Shown piece by piece: positions 1 to 4,977 of a stretch of DNA of 9,215 nucleotides. Within the stretch, counting starts at the first letter, position 1. Each line of letters opens with the position of its first letter. The notes beneath the pieces are model-generated. The model did no database searches. It had not been told where the DNA came from and was given only the letters and a program-made list of their open reading frames with translations. Source of the stretch: JBGSOW01 sp041738875 (GTDB lineage Bacteria; Patescibacteriota; Dojkabacteria; CALFHW01); contig JBGSOW010000019.1 of assembly GCA_041738875.1 (NCBI GenBank), positions 1 through 9,215 of the forward strand. Reading direction: 5' to 3'. The position numbers and the translations under genes are program-made.

Positions 1-784
1 TGGTGTTCTGCGTCTCTGTGCCAGTGATATTTACAATATTTGTAATACTCCTACTTGTTGTATTCTCATTTCCAGTAACTTTGTCAGAAGATACGTTGTT
101 GAACCTCACGACTACGTTATTGCCTTCGTAGAATAAATCTATATCTGGATCGATCTGTCCAGCCGTGGTCTTACCAACCTCGCTGAAGTTGTAGTTAAAC
201 TCACTAGCTGTCTCAAAGAACCTGAATTTAGAAAGTATCAGAGACTTACTAGAATTCTCTGCAGACAATTCCCTATTTGTACTTGCATATTCTGAGATCA
301 AACCAGCACCTATTACTGGTGTAGTGGATGGTTCTTCTTCCTCATCAATATCATTGTCAACATCATTATCCGTGAGAGGTGGGAATTGTGGAATAACAAA
401 GGAGTCATCTTCATCCTCATTAACGTCACTGTCATCAGTGGTAGGGTCTGTAATAACTACAGGAAAGGATTCGGGCTCATTCGTCTGGGCATTCTCTTGC
501 GCAGTGCTTGCAGCTTGATTTTCATTGCGAATAATATTAGCGATTAAAATTGCAGATCCAATACCGATGATAACGATTATTAGTATCCAAAGTGCGATTC
601 TAACTACTGATTGCCTATCAGAAGGCATATCATCACTATGATCTAATTTGTCTTGCGTTAATTTTTTTGAACCACTGCTCTGAATACGTGTTCTTCTTTG
701 TGTAAGTGTTGTTTCAGGAACATCACTATCTGCTGAACTGAAATCTCTTTCTGATCTTGGGTTACTATTTGTGTTAGTTGACAT
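1..784 (-). CDS. Single-pass membrane protein with acidic stalk, unknown family (3' end missing)
   Basis: An open frame of 261 codons starts at the ATG at 784-782 and continues past the left edge, so the C-terminus is not visible. Residues 1-59 are polar and Ser/Thr-rich, with basic residues just before the membrane (R57, R62). Residues about 60-85 form one strong transmembrane helix (core WILIIVIIGIGSAILIA). By the positive-inside rule the N-terminus is cytoplasmic and the rest is outside. Residues about 100-152 are a low-complexity stalk rich in Asp, Glu, Pro and Thr, including DVNEDEDD and DIDEEEE. From about residue 155 a more ordered, apparently beta-rich domain begins, with segments such as DIDLFYEGNNVVVRF. 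There is no signal-peptidase site, no lipobox and no Cys in the visible part. I do not recognise the outer domain; a surface or envelope role is inferred from topology only. No clear Shine-Dalgarno sequence precedes the start. It is divergent from the YgjP-like gene. Confidence 0.85.
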   Translation of the reverse strand, partial: MSTNTNSNPRSERDFSSADSDVPETTLTQRRTRIQSSGSKKLTQDKLDHSDDMPSDRQSVVRIALWILIIVIIGIGSAILIANIIRNENQAASTAQENAQTNEPESFPVVITDPTTDDSDVNEDEDDSFVIPQFPPLTDNDVDNDIDEEEEPSTTPVIGAGLISEYASTNRELSAENSSKSLILSKFRFFETASEFNYNFSEVGKTTAGQIDPDIDLFYEGNNVVVRFNNVSSDKVTGNENTTSRSITNIVNITGTETQNT

Positions 785-840
785 AGGCAGTTTATAAAAT
801 CTAATCTGATATAGTATATTTTAATAGGACTTGAGATGCA
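785..840. promoter_or_regulatory. Divergent intergenic region with both promoters
   Basis: This 56-bp AT-rich gap separates two divergent starts, so it must hold control signals for both genes unless they lie inside coding sequence. Pribnow-like hexamers occur on the plus strand (TATAGT at 810-815, TATATT at 815-820), but no good -35 box lies at the right distance. AGGA at 826-829, eleven bases before the ATG at 841, is the only reasonable Shine-Dalgarno match in the window. The exact promoter positions are guesses. Confidence 0.4.
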
Positions 841-1539
841 ATGCAAACTGAAAAAGAAATAAGTAAAATTAAATTTGTAAAGTCCCATAAGGCCAAATAC
901 CTTAGGTTAACTGTTGCTTCTGATGGACTAAGGTTAACAGTCCCTAGATTTGCAACTTCTCTGCAAGTGAATAATTTCCTAAATAAACATAAAAGTTGGA
1001 TTAGTAATAATCTAGAACGAGTTGGCTCAATTAAAAAAGTTGCGTTCGTAACTGGTGAAGTCGTAAGTCTAATGGGAGAAGAGTACGCATTAAAAAGATT
1101 CTATATGGATTCGAATCGAACCCACGTTAAAATTAGTGTGGAAGAAAAAACTATTTATGTTTTTGCAAAAGAGAGCGAGCAATCCACAGAAATCAGAGCA
1201 GCTTTTATAGCTTCCCTGAAAAAAATACTAACGAAATATATCGCAGAGAAAGTACAATATTATATGGAACCAATTGGAGTAAAATACCAAAGAATCAGCC
1301 TGCGAGAACAACGAAGTAGATGGGGTAGTTGCTCAAGTAAAGGCAATTTGAATTTTAATTGGAAAATTGCATTAGCTCCAAAAGAAGTTATGGAGTATGT
1401 GATTGTGCATGAGGTCGCGCACTTGAAGGAGCATAATCACTCGAAAAACTATTGGCAAATTGTGCGCGAACTCATGCCTGGATATACATACCCAAAAGAC
1501 TGGTTGAAAAAAAATGCTTTTAATCTAGAAATATTGTAA
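841..1539 (+). CDS. YgjP-like metal-dependent hydrolase (DUF45 / COG1451, SprT-like zincin)
   Basis: The 232-residue length is usual for this family. The C-terminal half carries the full DUF45 signature. RSRWGSC lies at residues 158-164, the zinc-binding helix HEVAH at 190-194 (H190 and H194 as ligands, E191 as catalytic base), and HSKNYW follows with H200 as the likely third ligand. The N-terminal half (about 1-110) matches the family layout: a short beta-rich region with a helix that includes HKSWISNN. Members are predicted zinc metallopeptidases of the WLM/SprT type. The physiological substrate is not settled, and some members have been described as nucleotide pyrophosphatases, so only a hydrolase is claimed here. 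ATG 841 is chosen because AGGA lies eleven bases upstream; an overlapping ATG at 836 is out of frame. The gene lies 86 bp before the hibernation-factor gene on the same strand, but with a likely regulatory dyad between them. Confidence 0.93.
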   Translation: MQTEKEISKIKFVKSHKAKYLRLTVASDGLRLTVPRFATSLQVNNFLNKHKSWISNNLERVGSIKKVAFVTGEVVSLMGEEYALKRFYMDSNRTHVKISVEEKTIYVFAKESEQSTEIRAAFIASLKKILTKYIAEKVQYYMEPIGVKYQRISLREQRSRWGSCSSKGNLNFNWKIALAPKEVMEYVIVHEVAHLKEHNHSKNYWQIVRELMPGYTYPKDWLKKNAFNLEIL

Positions 1540-1600
1540 TTTTTCCCAATCAACTCCGTTTATTAAGTTAGAGATCTCAAAATTTATCAGCTGGTACATT

Positions 1601-1620
1601 TTAGTTAATTTTTTAACTAA
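1601..1620. promoter_or_regulatory. Perfect 8-bp inverted repeat just upstream of the hibernation-factor start
   Basis: TTAGTTAA (1601-1608) and TTAACTAA (1613-1620) are perfect reverse complements separated by TTTT. The right arm ends five bases before the ATG at 1626, so the element sits where the ribosome would bind. It could be an operator, or a weak mRNA hairpin affecting initiation. A terminator for the upstream gene is less likely because no T-run follows. An 8-bp palindrome GAGATCTC also lies nearby at 1571-1578. Confidence 0.45.
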
Positions 1621-1625
1621 GAGAC

Positions 1626-1940
1626 ATGAAATTGTTACTGAATGCCACGAATTTTAAAACTGAGACTTTACGCAAACTAGAGGTTTACGCTGCTAAAAGG
1701 TTTAGCAAACTCCCTAAATTTGCACCGAAACATGCCAAATACGAGCCTGTTATAAAAGTTTTCTCAAAATACAGCAAAAGAAATGGCATCTATGAGGTCA
1801 AAGTACTATTCCGTGTCAATAAACGTGAATTTATTGTGCAAATTAGCGATGAAAACGTTCTAAGGGCAGTTGATTTAGCTACTTCCTCGTTGAAAAACCA
1901 ACTTATCAGTATGAAAGGCAAGAGGTGGTTAAATACTTAA
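1626..1940 (+). CDS. hpf: Short HPF/RaiA-type ribosome hibernation factor (S30AE family)
   Basis: The 104 residues follow the beta-alpha-beta-beta-beta-alpha plan of the S30AE family. Residues 1-32 fit strand 1 and helix 1 (LRKLEVYAAKRFSKLPKF resembles the usual 'L..yv..K..kL.kf' pattern). Residues about 41-76 form three strands, with alternating hydrophobics in VIKVF, YEVKVLFRV and EFIVQI. Residues 77-100 match the typical end 'D.y.AID....L..QL...K' as ENVLRAVDLATSSLKNQL. The protein is basic, as expected for binding 16S rRNA in the decoding region. Members block translation in resting or stressed cells and shape 70S/100S particles. There is no long-HPF C-terminal dimerisation domain, so this is the short type. 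The Shine-Dalgarno sequence is poor: GAGA abuts the ATG. A strong terminator follows 41 bp after the stop. Confidence 0.85.
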   Translation: MKLLLNATNFKTETLRKLEVYAAKRFSKLPKFAPKHAKYEPVIKVFSKYSKRNGIYEVKVLFRVNKREFIVQISDENVLRAVDLATSSLKNQLISMKGKRWLNT

Positions 1941-1981
1941 GCGAAGATAATAACTAAATTACATTAATAGTTAATAAATAG

Positions 1982-2019
1982 TGGGAAAGTGGATTACAAT
2001 CCACTTTCCCATTTTGTTT
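1982..2019 (+). terminator. Strong hairpin terminator between convergent genes, probably bidirectional
   Basis: TGGGAAAGTGGAT (1982-1994) pairs perfectly with ATCCACTTTCCCA (1999-2011) across a TACA loop: a 13-bp stem with no mismatch. It is followed on the plus strand by TTTTGTTT, the classic intrinsic terminator form for the hibernation-factor transcript. On the minus strand the sequence after the stem is only moderately T-rich (CTATTTATTAA), so it may also stop the adenosyltransferase transcript. One arm and the loop lie inside the last five codons plus stop of the minus-strand gene. Confidence 0.9.
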
Positions 2020-2545
2020 CTTCTACATTATCTAGTTTGTTCTGCAGTCGTGCCATTGTAAAAAGCCAATCAGACAGTCTATTCAGATAAACACTAATAT
2101 ACGGATCTACCTCTTCCTCAAGACTAAGTCTTACAACAGCTCTTTCAACTCTCCTTGCAACAGTTCTTGCATAATGTATCAGTGAACCTACTTTACTTCC
2201 GCCGGGGAGTATAAACGATTTTAGGCTTGCTAATTCTTTGTCAGCACTATCTATTTCATTCTCCATCCTAAGTACAGCGTCCTCAGGTAAACTAACTCGA
2301 GGTAAGTTTTTAGGTGCATCTGGCGGTGTTGCAAGAGCAGATGCAATCGCCATTAATTCAGGTTGCACGAATGCCAATCCATCTCTTACGATTGTACTTG
2401 GCTGCAAAGCAATCAGATACCCAATCAAAGAGACTAATTCATCGACTTCCCCATATGTATCAATCCTAAGCGAGCCTTTGGAAACTCTTTTGCCACCCCA
2501 TAGACTTGACGTACCTTTATCACCGGTTTTTGTATATATTTTCAT
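1994..2545 (-). CDS. pduO: PduO-type cob(I)alamin adenosyltransferase
   Basis: This 183-residue protein is full length for the PduO-type ATP:corrinoid adenosyltransferases, which act as trimers of five-helix bundles. They transfer the adenosyl group of ATP to cob(I)alamin to make coenzyme B12. The N-terminal ATP-binding signature is TKTGDKGTSSLWGGKRVSK (residues 5-23), followed by YGEVDEL (31-37). The FILPGGS turn is at 111-117. The arginine-rich active-site helix RTVARRVER spans 127-135, and LNRLSDWLF is at 154-162. All are the expected family motifs. No other cobalamin gene is visible, so a salvage role is inferred, possibly serving a B12-dependent ribonucleotide reductase or mutase elsewhere. 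The gene lies 38 bp downstream of sod on the same strand and could be cotranscribed. The start has no Shine-Dalgarno sequence, only AT-rich DNA. The stop codon lies in the terminator hairpin. Confidence 0.95.
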   Translation of the reverse strand: MKIYTKTGDKGTSSLWGGKRVSKGSLRIDTYGEVDELVSLIGYLIALQPSTIVRDGLAFVQPELMAIASALATPPDAPKNLPRVSLPEDAVLRMENEIDSADKELASLKSFILPGGSKVGSLIHYARTVARRVERAVVRLSLEEEVDPYISVYLNRLSDWLFTMARLQNKLDNVEETKWESGL

Positions 2546-2566
2546 TATAATTTAATAGAACATTTA

Positions 2567-2589
2567 AATTAATAAATATTTTATTAATT
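2567..2589. repeat. All-AT 10-bp inverted repeat across the sod stop codon
   Basis: AATTAATAAA (2567-2576) and TTTATTAATT (2580-2589) are perfect reverse complements around TAT. The right arm contains the stop codon (2584-2586) and last Asn codon of the dismutase. On the minus-strand transcript it is followed by TTTAAATG. It could be a weak transcript end or attenuator between sod and pduO. The stem has no GC pair, so it would be unstable, and chance in AT-rich DNA is a real alternative. Confidence 0.4.
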
Positions 2590-3195
2590 ATTTGAGCCAG
2601 TGAATAAAGCTGATACTTTATCCCAATTAATCACATCCCAAATACCTTGTAGATAGGCAGCTCTATCACTTTGATGTTTCAAATAATATGCGTGTTCCCA
2701 AACATCAACACCAAAAATCGGAGTCAACCCTTGTAACAAAGGTGAATCCTGATTTGGAGTAGTAATAATCTCGACCCCACCATCACTATTTTTTACTAAC
2801 CAACCCCAGCCTGAGCCAAATTGAGCTGCGGTTTTTTCCTGAAAGTGTTTTTTGAAAGTTTCGAAATCAGTGCATTCTGCATTAATTGCTTCTAAAAGCT
2901 TGCCGGACGGTGACTTTGCACCACCTGGAGTAAGTATTTCCCAAAACAGGCTGTGATTTGCGTGCCCACCACCGTGATTACGCACCGCATTTTTCACACC
3001 CTCTGGAAGTGATTCAAAATCTGACAACAATTCTTCTACTGATTTTTCCAATAGTTCTGGTGAGCTGGAAAGAGCGTCATTTAATTTATTTACATAAGTT
3101 GCATGGTGCTTTGAATGGTGAATCTCCATTGTTTTGGAGTCAATTACCGGTTCGAGCGCGTCATAACTATATTTTAATTCTGGGAGTTTGTGCAT
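2584..3195 (-). CDS. sodA: Superoxide dismutase, Mn-type of the Fe/Mn family
   Basis: The 203-residue protein is a full-length cytoplasmic Fe/Mn superoxide dismutase, converting superoxide to oxygen and hydrogen peroxide. There is no signal peptide. The four metal ligands are all present: H26 in EIHHSKHH, H81 in GGHANHSLFW, and D164 and H168 in DVWEHAYY. Tyr34 of the active-site gateway is also present. The second-sphere signature is Mn-type: GGG at 75-77 before HANH, and the key Gln in NQDSP (Q149), where iron enzymes carry a Gln at about position 69 instead. Metal choice from sequence is suggestive rather than proof; cambialistic enzymes exist. The start fits because MHKLPELKYSYDALEP aligns without offset to the E. 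coli enzyme core. The gene is divergent from the photolyase gene across a 108-bp region and lies upstream of the adenosyltransferase gene. Confidence 0.97.
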   Translation of the reverse strand: MHKLPELKYSYDALEPVIDSKTMEIHHSKHHATYVNKLNDALSSSPELLEKSVEELLSDFESLPEGVKNAVRNHGGGHANHSLFWEILTPGGAKSPSGKLLEAINAECTDFETFKKHFQEKTAAQFGSGWGWLVKNSDGGVEIITTPNQDSPLLQGLTPIFGVDVWEHAYYLKHQSDRAAYLQGIWDVINWDKVSALFTGSNN

Positions 3196-3303
3196 AATGT
3201 TATTTCTAATAAATTAATTAATAACATAACAAATGTTAGCATAGTATTATCTTTGAGGTCGATGTGACATAAGTTAAGTTAATCTTTTTAGTGCATCATT
3301 AAC
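3196..3303. promoter_or_regulatory. Divergent sod/phr control region with repeated TAACAT half-sites
   Basis: This region separates the dismutase and photolyase starts. The hexamer TAACAT or its complement occurs at 3197-3202, 3222-3227, 3233-3238 and 3300-3305. The middle two form an inverted repeat (TAACAT-AACAA-ATGTTA, 3222-3238). One copy lies immediately upstream of the sod start and one overlaps the phr ATG. A further palindromic TTAATTAA lies within 3211-3221. No confident -35/-10 pair was found on either strand and no Shine-Dalgarno sequence precedes either start. Confidence 0.45.
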
Positions 3304-4872
3304 ATGGTAAATAAACTAGTTTTGGTTTGGTTCAGGCGGGATTTGAGAATAACTGATAACACAGCCCTCAGGCGTGCCTACGCTAGAGCAAAAGAGGTTG
3401 GCGGACAGGTTCTACCTGTCTATTTTGCTGAGAAGAAACTTTTAACAGGCCCGAACAGTAGTAATAACCGCAATCTCTTTTGGAGCCAGAGTCTTCTAGA
3501 ATTGCAAGAAAATTTAAGGACGATGAATAGCGACATTTTAATTGTTGACGGTTCCGCACGTTCATCTATTCTTGAATTAATTAATAAAATAAGATCAATC
3601 CAGCCCCCTAATCAACGTAATTATGAGGTCGATAGCTTCTACTTCAACGAGGATTATACTGAATTTAGTAGACGCCGTGACGAAGAAGTAGCTTCTATCC
3701 TCAAAGATCAAAACGTTGAAATTAACCCTTGCAAAGACTTGGTTGTGTATCATAAAGACGAAGTGTCGAAGGCTGATAAAAGTATCTACAGTGTTTTTAC
3801 TCCATATAAAAACGCCTGGTTGAAAAAATATTCCGTAGAAGCGGGGGAATTTGCTGCAAGTTTAAGCAAAAATTATGACGAAGAATTTCGTATCTCGCTT
3901 GAGAATTTGCTTGTGAAAAAGTCTGCTAAAGATAATGTATTTGATTCGATCGAAAAGAGCACTGACTTTGTTAAAATTTTTGACCTAAAAGAGTGGGCGA
4001 ATAAGTTAGAGAAAAATCCATTTCTTGCTCAAAAAGGTGGAGAAAAGTCTGCTCAGACTGCGGTAAAAAACTTTTTTTTGAACAAAATATATTCATACTC
4101 AGTAACGCGCAACAGAGCAGATATAAATGGCACCAGCAAGTTGTCTGCTCATTTGAAATTTGGAACTATCTCAATTCGTAAACTAGTCGCAAATACTTTT
4201 CACTACATAGAAAAAGCACCCGATTCTGCTTCTAGAGCGTCTTGTGAAATATACCTTAGCGAACTCATTTGGCGTGAATTCTACCAAATGATCCTTGCAA
4301 ATCACCCACATGTCGAGAAGGAAGAATTTCAGAAAAAATATATTGGGATTAGTTGGGAAAATAATTTTAAAAAATTTGAGGCGTGGAAAAATGGACTTAC
4401 AGGATACCCATTTATAGATGCTGCTATGAGAGAGTTAAACCAAACAGGTTGGATGCATAACAGAGGCCGCATGGCTGTTGCGATGTTTTTGACTAAAGAC
4501 TTGGATGTCGATTGGCGCTTGGGCGAAAAGTATTTTATGGAAAAACTAGTTGACGGCGATACTGCTGCAAACAACGGCGGCTGGCAATGGTCTGCGAGTA
4601 CTGGTACTGACGCCGCACCCTACTTCCGTATATTTAATCCAGTCACGCAAGGGCTAAAATGTGACCCAAATGGCGACTATGTGCGCAAATGGGTACCTGA
4701 ACTAGCCATGATCAAAGATAAAAAAATCCACGCACCGTGGGAGTTAGACCCCATTATTCTCAGGGCGGATCATGAGATTGAATTGGGAGAAAGTTACCCA
4801 GAGAGAATCGTGGATCACTATATCGCAAGAGACAAAAGCATCGCTAAATATAAATTCGAAGCAGATAAATAG
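3304..4872 (+). CDS. phrB: Deoxyribodipyrimidine photolyase, class I (CPD photolyase)
   Basis: This 522-residue flavoprotein uses light to split cyclobutane pyrimidine dimers in DNA. The N-terminal alpha/beta antenna domain begins with LVWFRRDLRITDN and holds the conserved FTPYKNAW near 165-172. The C-terminal helical FAD domain has GTSKLSAHLKFG (276-287), LIWREFYQ, TGYPFIDAAMRELNQTGWMHNR and DGDTAANNGGWQW (417-429). By alignment to E. coli PhrB, the electron-transfer triad is intact as W427 (FAD-proximal), W404 and W351. N423 corresponds to the Asn near flavin N5, and D417 and D419 are also kept. This supports a working repair enzyme rather than a cryptochrome. It is about 50 residues longer than the E. 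coli enzyme, partly in the charged linker between domains (about 175-255). The antenna cofactor cannot be told from sequence. The gene is divergent from sod, and no clear terminator follows. Confidence 0.96.
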   Translation: MVNKLVLVWFRRDLRITDNTALRRAYARAKEVGGQVLPVYFAEKKLLTGPNSSNNRNLFWSQSLLELQENLRTMNSDILIVDGSARSSILELINKIRSIQPPNQRNYEVDSFYFNEDYTEFSRRRDEEVASILKDQNVEINPCKDLVVYHKDEVSKADKSIYSVFTPYKNAWLKKYSVEAGEFAASLSKNYDEEFRISLENLLVKKSAKDNVFDSIEKSTDFVKIFDLKEWANKLEKNPFLAQKGGEKSAQTAVKNFFLNKIYSYSVTRNRADINGTSKLSAHLKFGTISIRKLVANTFHYIEKAPDSASRASCEIYLSELIWREFYQMILANHPHVEKEEFQKKYIGISWENNFKKFEAWKNGLTGYPFIDAAMRELNQTGWMHNRGRMAVAMFLTKDLDVDWRLGEKYFMEKLVDGDTAANNGGWQWSASTGTDAAPYFRIFNPVTQGLKCDPNGDYVRKWVPELAMIKDKKIHAPWELDPIILRADHEIELGESYPERIVDHYIARDKSIAKYKFEADK

Positions 4873-4896
4873 CTAGAACACTTGTATTTCAACAAT

Positions 4897-4916
4897 TTGT
4901 TATGTATCATACACAA
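4897..4916. repeat. Imperfect dyad downstream of phr
   Basis: TTGTTATG (4897-4904) can pair with CATACACAA (4908-4916) with one bulged C and a TAT loop. No T-run follows, so it does not look like an ordinary intrinsic terminator. It may be an operator for the downstream large gene or chance. Confidence 0.25.
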
Positions 4917-4942
4917 CAATAATTAGAAAATCGATAAAATTC

Positions 4943-4977
4943 GTTAAAAGTGAGTTAAATTTGTTGTAGTATTAAAT
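4943..4977 (+). promoter_or_regulatory. Possible promoter of the large gene, near-leaderless
   Basis: Two GTTAAA copies (4943-4948 and 4954-4959) are spaced by one helical turn (11 bp). TTAAAA at 4944-4949 and TAGTAT at 4967-4972 are each 4/6 matches to sigma-70 -35 and -10 boxes with a 17-bp spacer. Transcription from such a promoter would begin at about the ATG at 4978, giving a leaderless or nearly leaderless mRNA, which would fit the absence of a Shine-Dalgarno sequence. Both boxes are weak matches in AT-rich DNA. Confidence 0.3.

Noticed and set aside
324..518. Ser-rich 64-codon plus-strand open frame
   Set aside because: It lies antisense to the acidic stalk of the left membrane protein. 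Its Ser-rich make-up is simply the complement of Asp/Glu codons.
2584..3195. Iron-type superoxide dismutase
   Set aside because: The Gly-rich GGGHANH and NQDSP signatures are those of Mn enzymes. Iron enzymes carry the second-sphere Gln in the earlier segment.
4873..4977. Intrinsic terminator after the photolyase gene
   Set aside because: The only dyad (4897-4916) is imperfect, AT-rich and not followed by a T-run.
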